64,000 bases of DNA from Pseudopyrenochaeta lycopersici (Eukaryota; Ascomycota; Dothideomycetes; Pleosporales; Pseudopyrenochaetaceae): contig NHZP01000049.1 of the NCBI GenBank assembly GCA_003313425.1, positions 124,001-188,000 on the forward strand, read 5' to 3'. The translations under genes and the position numbers were made by a program. The stretch's first letter is position 1. Each line of letters begins with the position of its first letter. The notes beneath the pieces are model-generated. The model did no database searches. It was not told where the DNA came from and saw only the letters and a program-made list of their open reading frames with translations. Shown piece after piece: positions 35,063-49,100 of the stretch.

Positions 35063-37286
35063 ATGTTGAATTCAAAAACTGTCATATTGTAGAATAGAAT
35101 AGTTGCATCCAGAGGTACCTTTGGGCGGACCCGTTCACTTAGCCCTCGGTTTTTCTTTCTCTTTTTTTGGCTTCATAGTTAAACTTGTAATTAACTACAC
35201 GGAATCGTGTCTACTGCTTCCATCACATCTATAATAAAATGATAGTGACCAAAAAGGGTCGTGTCACCCAATACAAGGTTAAAAAACGTATTGTGTGGCG
35301 AGAAACGCTTGCTAGCAGAAAATCAAAACGGGGGCGCCTAAAACACCACATAGAATCGCATTTTAATAAAATTTTCAAGAAAGGAGCAAGCCGCCCTTGG
35401 TGCGACAGTCTAACGAAAGGGCATTTTGTCACATTGTTTATGATGCCGCCGAGGAAGAAAAACGAATTTCTTGGCCAAGTACATTGTTTGCTGGCAAACT
35501 TTGCCGAGGAAACCTATGGGACAAAATATACATTTGTTATACTGGGATGGTGGAAGTACACTAGTGCTGATCAGATGCAAAGGAAACTGGAATGAGACTT
35601 GTAGATTCAACTCCAATTAGAAAATTGTACATGTTGCATTACTTCCTCTTTGATTATAGTATAAGCTGACTGCAGAACGGGGCGGGAATGAGCCTTACAC
35701 GAACCGAATCGCGTCATCTCCAAGGTACATGTAGTACGTACTAGTCTGGCCCGTTCTATGCACGGCACATCTAGACGGTGTAATTTCGGCTCGGCCCTAA
35801 ATCTGCTGCTAAAAGCTTAGTATCCGCTGCTAAAAGCTTAGTACTGTTACTAAATGCTTCTCATCCGCTGCTACATGCTTAGTGCATGGGCCGTGGAATT
35901 CGTACGAGACTGTTGAGTTCGCTCCAGTGGTCAGATCGGCTATCACGACCCAATTAGTAGCAGAACTCAATAACTGCATGTTATGATCCAACCAATGAAA
36001 AGGTTTTCAGGGTCCAACTCGTTGTTTTTCTGTCCAAGTGGAACGAGGGCTGATGGTTTGGCGTCACTCGATGGACGCTAAGTGGCCATCTCAACGTTCA
36101 TCTCCCATAAGGCGAGAGTACTACTCGGGTCCCCTAGTTTCTCCACAATTTCCTTAATGATACACCAGTGCTGAGTACGGCTCGGTCCTCATTGTCCGAT
36201 GCAATGCCTTCTGTACGCGCTGCCACTGTGGATCATCCAGTATTCAGGCCACTATCTCATCCCATGAAAGCAATCTAATTCAGATAGTTTCGCGAGGGGG
36301 CATGGAGATGTCACCACGGAACCTCTCCGTGGCTATTGAGCTTACAATAATTTGCACCATGACCGAAGTTGAGGAAGTGGGATAGCTACGTTAACAAAAG
36401 CCAATAACTAGGTACAAAGAATTACAGAAAGATTTCTCCCCGTAAAGGGCCTTCCACTCTGTATATTTGCATGAAACTTCTATGATTGATGAATCGAAAT
36501 TGATGTTATCTGAATTACAACCCTTCATCCGATTTTGCGGAATGCTGCAGGATGACGGTCGACGTGGACAATACGTTTCAGCCTGTTACACCAAGCATCA
36601 GAATATTACTTTAGGCTCTCAGGTTACATGAAGGAAACCACGTAGTGGTTGCCAAGTGGGTCATGGAGTCAGATCCACTGCGGAAAGTCGGCATATATCT
36701 CAGATTTTAGCTTAGAGATTGCCCAGATGTACTAAAGAGATATATGGCTAGATCCACTGTGAGTTCCGCGTATTTTTCGTTTCTTTTCTTCTCCTAGTGG
36801 TTATCTTACAGGTATCATTTCTTTTGGAGTATATCCTTGTTGCTAATAGCTTCTTAGTATTAGCGGCTATAAAAACTGGTGGAAGCGGGTGCAAGGTAGG
36901 TTTTCGTCGAGTGAAACGAGCTGGCAGGAATTGGTTTTGATAATAGAACAATATCCGGCACTAATCTGAAGTTAGGTTATAGGTGCAAGTGAATAGCAAC
37001 CTACCAAAAGGGCATATTGGTGTTCCATACGTGAGGTCATCTCATTCAATTGACGCACATGCCAAGACCATGGACGGCGTTCCTGGTGGCGTTATTATCG
37101 GCGACGCTTTCGATAAAGGTTTAGTCTCCGCTTTTCTAGACTAGATCATAGCACATGTAAGACCTGTCTTAGTCTATTCGCCTTTTTCCCATCTTACATA
37201 TTTCTTCGAGGTTTTGCTCTACTAGGCTTTACAGTATCCATTTCACTTTCTGTAATTCAAATCGATCAAATCCAAACACTTTCAAT
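35063..37286. other. Long spacer with a doubtful small open frame and a 21-bp repeat block
   Basis: This 2.2-kb stretch lies between the MFS gene and the decarboxylase. An open frame at 35239-35595 (+) would encode 118 aa, Lys/Arg-rich at first and ending with a Trp-Trp pair. I do not recognise it and cannot show it is expressed. The repeat block at 35801-35883 is listed separately. The remainder is AT-rich with no gene signals. Confidence 0.4.
35801..35883. repeat. Four imperfect 21-bp direct repeats
   Basis: Units run 35801-35821, 35822-35842, 35843-35862 and 35863-35883. Their shared form is AT-C/T-CGCTGCTAAAAGCTTAGT. The third unit is most diverged and one base short. Units one and two differ at one position. 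Units one and two carry the AAGCTTAG octamer; unit four carries CATGCTTAG. The block lies in the spacer inside the PKS-NRPS cluster. It may be a microrepeat or a reiterated regulator site. Confidence 0.75.
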
Positions 37287-38949
37287 ATGGTTCATTCAAC
37301 GATTCCAGCATCTGTCCCATTTCCCAGTCAGAGTTTAGACAGGCGCACTGAACTTTCGAATGTGAGTTACGATGTCACGAACTATGGTGGAGATACTCAC
37401 TGTACTCTAGCTTCTCGATCTAGTTACAGGGAGTCTCCTCAACCATGTTGCTGAGGCCGATACAGCGAACACTGCAAGGCAGTCAGGTCATTACGATGGC
37501 ATAAAACAGAACAATCAAGCCGCCGCACTTCTGCCTCCCGAAATTGTTTCGCAGCGCCTTCATCTGAGCCTCTCCGAGAAACCACAAGGAAAGGATGGAC
37601 TCGTTGAACTCATGGACCGTCTGCTAAGGCTCTCTGTCAATACATGGGACCAAGGTTTCATGCACAAACTTTACTCTGGAACTAACCCGGTTGGAGTCAT
37701 CTCTGAGTTGATTCTAGCTATACTCAACACGAATGTAAGTCGAATGAGTCAGTTAATTTTTAGCCAAGTTAATGATACTGCTTAGCTACATGTTTACACA
37801 GTCTCGCCGGCTTTGTCAATCATTGAAAAACAAACAGGCCTGGCACTGGCTAACCTTTTTGGACTCTCGGGTGCTTACTCTGGTGGCATTACACAACCAG
37901 GAGGTTCGGCGTCCAACTTTAACTCGGTTCTTATTGCTCGGCATCGAGCTATGCCCTCACTCAACGATAAGGGGCTATCGGGGGAAAGACTCGCCCTGTT
38001 TACATCGGTGGACAGCCACTACAGTTTGGAAAAAGCAGCCCGAATGAGCGGAATCGGGTCACAGGGCGTTTACAAGATACCTACTGATTCAGAGGGGCGC
38101 ATGTCTGTCCCCGCGCTTCGAAAGGCTATTCTGGATGCTCGTTCTTCAGGAAAACACCCTTTCTATGTCAATGCTACTGCAGGTACAACTGTTCGGGGGG
38201 CTTACGACCCAATTGAAGACATAGCCACTGTCTGTGAGGAATTTGGAGTCTGGCTACATGTAGACGGATCCTTGGGCGGATCAGCTATATTCTCAAGGCG
38301 TCAGTCTTGGAGACTGAAAGGCAGCGAAAAGGCTGATTCGATTACTATCAATCCCCACAAAATGCTCAGTGTTCCGGTTACATGCAGTTTCTTGCTTGGG
38401 AAAGATCTGAGGCTTTTTCGGTCCGCAAATTCGATTGATGCTGGCTATCTCTTTCACGAAGAGTCTGCCAACATCGGTCTCCAGAATGCTCCGCCCAGCA
38501 ATATCGACGACATATATGATCTTGCGGAGCTCACACCACAATGTGGTCGAAAAGGCGATGCCCTCAAACTCGCTCTTGGTTGGGTATACTATGGCCGTAT
38601 TGGCTATGAGCGATACGTGGATAACGCTTTTGACACCGCTGCATATCTCGCTACACTTATTGGGAAGCATCCACGGATGGAGATAGCGGCTGCTGTTCAT
38701 AGTGTGCAGGTCTGCTTCTACTACAATGCATCTGACACAGAATATGAGCATAAAGCGGCTGCAAAGCGCAATACTGCTATCACGGCATATATCAGCGAGG
38801 CGCTTCCAGGCAAGGGCTTTATGGTGGATTATGCTCCTGGACCAGTGGGCAAGTTCCTACGTGTTGTGACAAATGGAACCACAACAAAGGAAACCATGGA
38901 TAGTATGGTAAAAGCAATTGACGAGATTGGACAATTGAGCACTATGTAG
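37287..38949 (+). CDS. PLP-dependent group II amino-acid decarboxylase
   Basis: Three exons, 37287-37361, 37411-37734 and 37786-38949, give 520 aa in frame with introns of 49 and 51 nt. The fold-type I hallmarks are present: the PLP-binding Lys325 in INPHKMLSVP, the Asp of VDGSLGGSA that holds the pyridine nitrogen, and the TAGTTVRGAYDP loop. FMHKLYSGTNPVGVISE and GGSASNF match the glutamate/aspartate/cysteine-sulfinate decarboxylase group. There is no targeting signal. It lies 1.2 kb upstream of the PKS-NRPS on the same strand. In other fungal clusters, decarboxylases of this class supply beta-alanine or another amine to an NRPS module (for example the aspartate decarboxylase of the destruxin cluster). 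Substrate cannot be read from sequence here. Supply of an unusual amino acid to the adenylation domain is an inference. Confidence 0.85.
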
Positions 38950-40185
38950 ATGTAGATTAATATAGGAGATTGATGTGGATTCTGGTCCTTCACAGTGGAC
39001 TTAAAGTTAAAACAAATTGATATGTTGTACTGTCACTAAGCAGCATATTGAATCTAATAGAATCATGTATTTTCATAACCCTATGTTATCATGTAGAGGT
39101 GTTCTCGATGAATACCAGTCTTATGGTGGTTGAATTTTTCCACAAGTTTTGTTACACGGAACCTTGCCAGCCAAGAACAGTTTATGAGTAAGCGCTTGTA
39201 TTTTTACTAAGAGTAAAGTGGTTTCACCTCCGCTCAACAATTAAAGAGTGGATTTTAGGCATCCCGTCCGGTACCGGTCCGCCTGCCGCAATGCTTAACC
39301 TCGGGCCATTCCTTCTAAGCCACTGGGCCCACCCTAAACAAGGTTGAAAGAAACCTCTGCTTTAAGGATAAATCTAACAATGTAACCTTGTTACACCTGC
39401 TGAACCCTGTGCAACCTCCTGTAAGTTGGCAAACTCAAGTCGTTTAGCCTTAAATGGTTCCACACCTCTCCATGGATATCGGCTAGAATCAACTGGGGCG
39501 TAAAATGAGTCACTGGGGTTAACATAAGGCGTGATTTGACTAACGGTTCGACTAAATGTCGGTAGAATGATTTCATATTTGTTTGTATTCGAGGTAGAAA
39601 GACTCGACGTTCTAAGCTTGGAGTTTAGACATCTCTTGAACGTGACAAGCACTTCTGAATTCAGTGCTAGCTACAAAATCACGTCAGAATGTGTGTAGGT
39701 GATGCATATGCTCAACCCTGAGTCAAGCTTATGGCAATAATTATGCTCTATCCAATGCAATAACTTGGCGCATATGATTGTGGTCCAGTTTCTTCGGCGG
39801 AACATCCCTATTGCGTCGGACTGTCCGAAATCTAAGACATTCTAGGAGAGCGAAAAGAATGAATGAATGGTGGATCCTTGTTGCCACCACAGGAGAGATA
39901 CTATGCACTATTCTTCCGTTCTTACACCCCACTTGTACGTCTGGCTAATACCACGGTACAGGTTGGGGGCTGAAGGAGCCGTGGAGGACTCTCGGGCGTA
40001 CGTTAGTGTCTAAACCAAGTTCTCATGGTTTCATAGAAAATTTTTGTGACGGTTAGGGTGGCGTAGTAGGTCAGACCTACATAAAGGGTAGACGGAGCTC
40101 AGTCTGAAATTTTCAGCGACAAACGAAATCCAGGCACCGCCAGTACCACAAGAACACTGCCCTGACTACCACTAAAACATTTATT
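38950..40185. promoter_or_regulatory. Upstream region of the PKS-NRPS gene
   Basis: This is 1.24 kb between two same-strand genes. A CTAAGCTT (AAGCTTAG on the minus strand) lies at 39612-39619. The last 110 bp include ACATAAAGG near 40079, a weak TATA-like site. No gene is seen; short frames on the minus strand lack motifs. Confidence 0.35.
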
Positions 40186-43100
40186 ATGGCTTCTGGAAGC
40201 TCGATGTCTAAAACGGCGCCATGTGCTATTGTGGGAGCAGCGTGTCGTGTTCCAGGAGCTACTAATACTCACGCTCTGTGGGAAATGTTGGAGCAACAGA
40301 AAGACCTTCAGCGGAAGATGCCCGCGGATCGTTACAACGCTGATGCATTTTATCATTCAAATGGTTCAAATAAGGGCACGGTGAGTAAAGACCCTATTTT
40401 GTTTCATCGGCTATTGACAGACAATAGAGTAATGCCAGACTTGGATACTACCTGGATCAGGGACTTGATCAGTTTGATGCTTCGTTTTTCAATATATCAG
40501 GAAAAGAGGCAGAGGCAATGGACCCTCAGCAAAGGCTTTTATTGGAAGTTGTGTATGAAGCGTTGGAGAATGGTATGTGGACCTTTTCCAATGATTATCA
40601 GACCTCTTTCTGACTAGTGTCTTAAGCGGGTATAACATTGGACGATGTCCGTGGATCAAGAACATCGGTATTTGCTGGTTCATTTACCTATGACTACCAG
40701 TCTATGACACATCGTGAACTAAATCACTACCCAAAATATGCCATTACAGGGTCAAGCACAAATACGATACTCGCCAACCGGATATCCTTTTTCTTTGGCC
40801 TTCACGGTCCCAGTGTTCAGGTTGATACAGCCTGCTCGTCATCTCTGACAGGCTTCCATTTAGGTGCCCAAAGTCTGCAAAGCGGCGAATCAGACATGGC
40901 GATCATTTGCGGGACTGCGCTCCACTTCGATCCGACGATTTTCGTTACCATGACTGACTTTGGTATGCTCTCCACTGATGGTCGGTGCCGTCATTTTGAC
41001 GCCAATGCTTCGGGGTATGTCCGTGGCGATGGAATCTGTGCTCTTGTTTTGAAGAAGCAGCATCTTGCAGAACTGCATGGTAATAATATAAGAGCTATCG
41101 TAAGAGGTACTGGCGCCAATCACGATGGTACCAAAGAAGGCCTTACTCTGCCAAACCCCAAGGCTCAGGCTGATCTTGTACGCGCCGTGTATGCGGCTGC
41201 GGACCTTGAGCCTAAAGATACCGGATACTTCGAAGCGCATGGAACCGGTACAAAAGCTGGAGATCCTCGTGAAGCACTAGGAATAGGGTCCGTTTTCGCC
41301 GCTGATAGAACGGACCCGCTCTATGTTGGCTCTATCAAAACCAATATCGGTCATCTAGAGGGTGCTTCAGGTCTTGCGGGCGTGATAAAGTCAATGTTAT
41401 CAATTGAAAAAGGCAAAATTTTACCCAATATGCATTTCAACACTCCTAATCCGGCTATTGACTTTGAGGGGCTCAAGATCCGCGTACCACGAGAAGTTAT
41501 AGACTGGAATCCTCCAAGCGGACTTCGTCGCGCTAGCATCAACTCTTTCGGGTTTGGTGGAAGCAATGCTCACGTCGTGTTGGAAAATTATTGCAAAACA
41601 CAAGATCAGACGACACCGCCCGATAGTCCTGTCTTATTGCCTCTTCATTCGAGGCCGTTTTTGCTACCCTTGACGTCACATTCAGAGAATGGAGGAAAGC
41701 TTCTACAAAAAACAGTTACCAGATATCTCGACGAGAATGCGAATATCGATGTGCGCGATCTAACTCATAGCTATAGCACCCGACGAACTCTACACCAATT
41801 CCGTACATACGCAATCGGCAATAATCTCGAAGAGATATCGAGTAAGGTGTCAAATCCTGAACCTGAAGCAAAGTGGAAACGAGCAAGTGCATCTCAAAGA
41901 ATCGGATTCGTTTTTACCGGACAAGGCGCCCAATGGCATGCGATGGGACGGCAACTGATCGAAGAGAATTCGCTCTTTAGACGTATATTGTCTGAGTGTG
42001 AGACAATTTTGCAAACTCTCCCCGACGCCCCTCACTGGTCACTCTTGGATGAGCTAAGGATGCCTGAGAGCGACTCACGAATTTCACAAAGTGAATTTTC
42101 TCAGCCTCTCTGCACTGCACTGCAAATTGCATTGGTTGATGTGTTGAAAGCCTGGGCCATTGAACCAAGCGCAGTAGTGGGTCATTCGTCAGGTGAAATT
42201 GCTGCCGCTTATGCTGCAGGCATCCTCAGTCGGAGAGATGCCATCATCTGCGCTTTCTACCGTGGCCTTTATATGTCCAAGGGCAAGAATAATGCCGCGG
42301 GAAGCATGATGGCAGTAGGATTGACCGAAATCGAGGCGGCCTTGGAGCTTGAGCCTTACGCTGGACGAGCTGGCATTGCAGCTATCAACAGCCCATCTAG
42401 CATCACTCTATCTGGCGACCAAGATGCTATATTGGAAATTAAGAAAAACCTTGACGCAAAGAAGGTTTTTGCAAGATTACTTCAGGTGGAACAAGCTTTC
42501 CATTCCCACCATATGTTTCCACTCGCTCCTCCATTCAAAAAAGCGCTTGCGAGCACTGGCACCTTTTCCCCCAAGCCAGCAAAGATACGAATGTTCTCTA
42601 GCGTAACGGCTCGTGACTCCAGCGCCAGACTGATGGACAGTACCTATTGGTCTGACAATATGACTGGAAGGGTTCGCTTCTCCGATGCTCTCACTGGGAT
42701 AGTATTAAACGACGACGACGAGCCAGCGGTCGATGTCCTCGTGGAAATAGGGCCGCACCCAGCTTTAAAGGGTCCGTCAAAACAGACTATCAAGACGCTT
42801 GGTTTAGAGATCCCATATGTTGCCTCTCTCGACAGAAAACTCAAGGCTTATGACAGTCTACTATCATGTGCTGGCCAACTTTTCGCTTTGGGGTACCATG
42901 TGGATCTTGAAGCAGTTAATAGCGACTATACTCTTTCAGCGAATGGAGTTACACTTCGTACAATCGTCGGAAAACCGCTGAACAATATTCCAACTTACTC
43001 TTGGGACCATAAGAGTTATTGGGCGGAAACAAGATACAGCAAAGAATACCGACAGCGCTCATGCCGACATTCCCTCCTTGGGTCACGTGTGCCTGGTTCT

Positions 43101-46100
43101 CCGTCAATAAGTCCACGATGGCATAACTACCTGCGAAATACCGAGTTGACATGGATGTCTGCTCATGCCATAGATAATGTCATTATCTTACCAGGAGCAG
43201 CTTATTTTACTATGGCGATTGAAGCTCTCATTCAAACTGTGCCCGCTCAGCAGATCGAAGATATTATTCTATCGGACGTTAGTATCAAAGCCGCATTATC
43301 CATCCCTGATTCAGAGATGGGTGTGGAAATCATGACCGACCTATTTTTATTAGAAGAAAGCAGCAACCTCATGTCCAAGTCCTTCAAGTTCGCGATTTAT
43401 TCATTCACAGACGACGGAGAAACTGTCCAAAATTGTTCTGGAACAATTTCTGCAGTTAAAACTAGGGAAGAAGTACTTTCAGAGTGCAATTTTGAAGAAT
43501 TTCAAAAACGAACACTTCACCGTCAACCAGCGGGCAAATTCTACGAACATTTATCTCAGGTCGGCCTCCAGTATGGTGAGCCTTTTCGTCTGGTCTCTAA
43601 TGCTTTCGAGAGTGTCTCCGGCTTCGCTGTTGCGGCAATAGACTACAACCCAAGTATGAATCTTACGGACGATTCCGATGCTTGCGTGCTTCATCCTACT
43701 CTGGTGGACTCAGCATTCCATACGATATTTGCAGCATTAGAATCCAAATTGGGGCAAGCCCTTGATGACGCATACGTTCCCACGTTCTGCCGTACGATGC
43801 GCATATCCGCAGCCATGATTGACCGCAAGAATGATGTCACGGCTCAGAAATATTGGGTTACTGCAGAAACGGATGTTGTCAATTCACGGTTAGCGTTAGG
43901 CAACATCGCCATTCATGAGAAAGACTCAAAGACTCGTCTTGTTGAGCTGCAAGGTCTCAAATTCACCGCTCTTGGGCTCTCACATGAGAAAGAAATCTCT
44001 CGACCAGTATTCTTCCGTATCAACTGGCAACCAGCCTTTGATTTCCTGGGATTGAATCCAGTTGAGCCGGAATTTTCAAGCTTGGGAGATCTCCTAGCCT
44101 GCTACAATCATCAATACCCAGAGAACAAAGTCGCTCACATCTCTTCTACATCGCAAACGATCGAGGAGACTGATCAGTTTGATCTTGTTGTTATGGATGT
44201 AGAATCCCGTACTGAAGTTCACCAATTTCTGAAGCCAAACGGGTTTCTGATCAGCACAAAATCCCAATTCACCTCGGAAACTCTTCGTCGGACGTTCACA
44301 GATGGAGACATATCTATTTGGCAAGCACCATCTCAAGATGCATGGCCTAAAAATCTCACGCTACTTCTCGCATCATTGCCATCAACCGAAACTCTGGATA
44401 TTGTTCGTAGCATCGAACAACACGCATCCTCTGATAAGATTGCGATAACGACATTAGTCGATTTTGATGACTCTTCTTCACTTCAAGATGATATTGTATC
44501 ACTGGTTGGTCTCGACGAGGACATCTTTAGCAATGCGAGCTCGCAGTCTGCTCTGCAATTTGATGTATTGAAAAAGATACTGTGCACGCCAGCAAAGAAC
44601 CTTGTCTGGGTATACAAATCTACCGACGGAAGCATCGGAGCCGTATCGCAGTCTCTCATATCCGGCTTGGCAAAGGTGGCTAGGATCGAAAACGATACTC
44701 TCCGCTTGGTTACTCTGGAGCTTCGAGAAGAAAATATGTCGAAGCATATTTGCAAATATTTGCACACTATTTTTGCACATCCTAATGAAGATGACGAGCT
44801 AATTGTCAAAGATGGCCGCATTATGATTCCTCGAGTCGAGAAAGACGAGAAATTGAACCGCCAGATATCTGGAAGAGGCAACGCTCAAACAGACTTGTTT
44901 CTATCCTTCAAGGACCACCATCTTCGCCTAATGGACTCGCCACTAAGTGTCGATCCCAGTCTCGTAACTTTCGAACACAACACTCCCATCGGCACAAATC
45001 TGCTTGCAGATGATGAGGTCGAAATCGCCGTGAAGGCATCTTCGCTGACGCTGGACGACACGCTAGCCTCTTGTGTTGGAACCATTATTGACATTGGCCG
45101 TAATACCAAGCTTCAGAAAGGTGACCTGGTGTTCGCTTTGAGCCCGAATGAAAGCACCCACACGTCGATTGTTCGAGTCAAGGCACATTTCGTCCATCCC
45201 GTTGTGGCAACGAATCCTGCAGCATCCATAGGAGTGCCGATGCTGAAGGCGAGATACGCCCTTCTCGAGATCGCAAGAATTCAGAAAGGCGATATTTGTT
45301 TCATCTACGACGCCTTAAGTATCACTGGCCAGATTGCGATCTCAATCGTTCAAGCTGCTGGTGCAGAAGTTATCGCAACTGTGCGAAAAGACGAAGATCG
45401 TGAATACCTGACGGCCCGTTTTGGATTACCCCTGGACTCATCGCTTGTCTTAACAGAGAAACACTCGACTGAACTGGTCAAGCAAGCCAGAGCCGGCAGG
45501 GAGTGTCGTGTATTTCTCAATTGCAGCACCACAAGCACTGACCAAGACTTTTCAGAGGGTGTGGGCTTTGCAGGACTCATCATTGAGTTCAGAAATCGAA
45601 GATCAAGTAAAACTAAACTCAGTCACAATGTCACGTACGCTGATGTCGATCTTGCCATGATTATCAACCAAGATCCTAATCTAGCTCAGAGACTTCTAAA
45701 GCAAAGCTTGAAAAGCTTGGAAGACTTGACAATCAAACTACCACCGGAAGACATGAGGTTTTCATACAGTCGCATCTCAGAAGCCCTTCACTGCTTCAAC
45801 ACTGATCCAAACTTGAATCAAGTACTGCTCTATGCCGACGACGACCTCGTTCCCGTCCATAGGAGTCCGGGCGGGTTACCAACGCTACTCAATCCCGGAA
45901 AAACTTACCTAATTGTCGGTGGCCTCGGTGGTATTGGGCAGATCCTGGCTCAATGGATGTTTCGAAAGGGCGCCCGGAAGTTCTCTTTCCTTGCCCGTTC
46001 TGGGGCTACCAAAACCGACGCAAAGGAGACGATTGAGTGGTTGCACCAACGAGGCGGATTGGTGACAGTATATCGAGGGAGTGTGGCGGACGAACATGAC

Positions 46101-49100
46101 GTACGTCAATGGGTCGATAGCGTTGAAGGCGAACTGGGTGGTATTTTCCAGTGCGCAACTGTGTTGCGCAGTGGGTCACTTTCTAATACTACCGCCCTTA
46201 AATGGCAGACAGTGCTGGATCCCAAAGTGAAAGGTACTCTAAACCTTCACTATGCCACCATTGGACGCCCTCTGGATTTCTTTCTTTGTTTCTCCTCGCT
46301 CCTGGCTATAATCGGGTTCCCATCGGAAGCCAATTACTCCGCAGCAAACGGCTTTATGGATCACTTCATTGCCTGGCGTCATAAGCAAGGTTTACCGGGG
46401 GCATCTATCAACATTGGTGTAGTCGCCGATGCTGGTCTCATTGCTGAGAGCGACAGCTTAAAGACTGGAATGCAGCGCATGCATATGGATATGCTGAGCG
46501 AAAACGAGCTGTTCTTCCAAATCGAGCAAGGAATCATATCGCAATACCCAGCCGAGGAATCCTATGGAATTGCGGATCATCAACTTTTGAGCGGTATCAA
46601 TGTCGCTTCGAGAGATCCACATTGGTCATCGAAGCCTCTGTTCCGTGGACTATACGCGAACGTAAGCGCAGATAGCACCGGAGTTGGGCCAGGGTTGGAT
46701 AAAGACCTCCTATCGCTCCTTCGTGCAGCTGAAAGTCTTGAGCAGAAGAAAGAGGTTCTGGCAGAGGCTTTCATTGAAAAGATCTCATCATCACTGTCTA
46801 TTCTTCGTGCTGATATTCACTTAGGGCTCCCCCTCTCTTCTTATGGTATGGACTCTCTTGTTGCAGTAGACTTCAGAAAGTGGTTTTCCAAAGAAGTTGG
46901 TGTGGATCTAGCCTTGTTCGATATTCTCAGCTCTAAAACCACCGGACATCTGATTTATAAAGTCTGTGAGATTTTCGCGACACAACAGCGCGAAAAGCCA
47001 AATTCCCAACCATCATCAAAAGAAAAGGTAGAGAAAGAGGGCCAATCCCAAGACATCTCTGAAATCATCATTTCGAGTACCAAGCCTGGCCATCTTCCAC
47101 TCTCTTCCTTCCAAACAAGGCTTTGGTTTATGGACAATATCATGGAAAAGGCTGGTGGTCTCAGTATCGGAGTGACGTTGATGATCAAAGGTGAACCTCA
47201 ACTTGATCGAATTAATCGTAGCTTCCATGAGCTGGCACGCCAAAACGAGACACTCAGAACACGCTATTTTGAAGGCGATGAGTTTGCTGAACAAGAAATA
47301 CTCCCCATGTTGTCAACGAACGTTCAATATCTCGACATCTCCCACGCCCCGGCTCCTTTCGACCGTATTCAAAGCCAAGTAGAAGAACTTACGGGGGAGC
47401 CCATGGACTTGGAAAAAGGCGAGGTTTTCAGATCGAGACTTGTAAAGATAGGTGACGCTCAATATGCTTGGCTGTTCAGTATCCATCATATCGCTGTCGA
47501 CGGAGGAAGTCGGGAATCGTTCATGGATCAGATCGTCTCTTGTTACAACAGTGTCAGCGCTGACGAAGATATTTCGAGTTCAGGCCCAAAGCTGTCCTAT
47601 GTGGACTTCACTCTGTGGCATGAAGGTGTTCTGAAATCAGCTCAAGTCCAATCTGACTTAGCTTGGTGGAAGGAGCATCTGAGTGGTGCGGCTCCGACTG
47701 GTAAACTTCTACCCTTTTTCCGGAATCATCGACCGGCGAAGGCCAGTGACGATCGACGAACAATCCGTTCAAGAATTACAACCACAATCCTGAAGAGAAT
47801 GAAGAGGATTTGCGGTAGCGTTAACGTCACACCATTCCATTTCGTTCTTGCCGCTCTCCGTGCATTTGTGTTTAGATACACCAATGAAGAGGATCTCACA
47901 ATGCTCGTCATGAATGGAGAACGGCCTCATCCCTCGTTTGAAGGCATCCTTGGATTGTTCGTTAATATCATTCCATTGAGATGGAAAGGAGTTTTCGAAG
48001 ACTCTTTCGAAAGCCTATTATTAGAGGCAAAGAGTCTGGCGATGGAATCAATGGCTCACTCCCAAGCCCCGTTTAACTCAATCGTCGAGTCAATGGAACT
48101 TGGATGGAGTCCTGCAAATTTCCCGCTTGGTCAAATTGCCCTCAACTATCATATTTACGCCAAGTCGCCCAAATATACCACCACAGATTTCGAGATTCAA
48201 GACGTACACATCACGGACGTTCCAACCGCATGCGAAATTCAATTCGAGGTCTTAGAGGATCCTGAAAATGGCTTAGGATTCGCCTTGGATTACGACTCAT
48301 ACCTTTACGGCGCGTCTGAGATGGACCGATTTCTCGAAAACTTTATGACATTCATTGGAAGTGCGGTTCAAGACTTCAGGCAACCAATCGAAGAATTACA
48401 AATGTGTGGAAAGCTCGAATACGAGTTCCTTCAAACCACTTGCTGGCTCGAACAGACGAGCAATCTCCAATGGATGGACATGCCGCTTTGGGAGCGCTTT
48501 AGACAGGTTGTGCATCAACAACCACAGTCAATTGCTGTCATGTCTTCAGAAGGGAAGTCGATCACATACGAGTCACTTAGAAACAAGGCAGAAGGGGCTG
48601 CCGCATTTCTGCAAACCCATGGGATCTGTCCCGGCGATCGAGTTGGAGTATTATCCCATCCGTCCATTGACGCAATTGCAGCAATGTTGGGCACGGCCAT
48701 CCTGCGTTGCACTTACATCCCTCTTGATCCTAATTACGCCCCGGCACGACTTGAGTATATGATCAAAGATACTGCTCCTTCTGTAATACTCTTTGGTCCT
48801 GGTCTGCGTTCATCGGTAGAGAGCATGACGAACTCGAACAAGCCACAGATCCTCCCGCTATCAACCTCTTCCCCATCGAATGCTCTGGCATTACACCATG
48901 AGCCTGGGAAGTCAGGAGATCTCTTCTATATTGTGTACACCTCTGGTAGTACAGGGAAACCTAAAGGAATTATGGTCTCGCACGAAAACACACGGACCAT
49001 GCTTGCTGGCCGAAACCAGGCACTAAAGTTGTCCAGGAAAGATATCTTCCTCAGTCATTCCTCGATATCTTTTGATATTTCTATTACACAAACTTGGGGT

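Noticed and set aside
35239..35595. 118-aa Lys/Arg-rich open frame as a gene
   Set aside because: I recognised no family and could not support expression, so it is only mentioned in the spacer entry.
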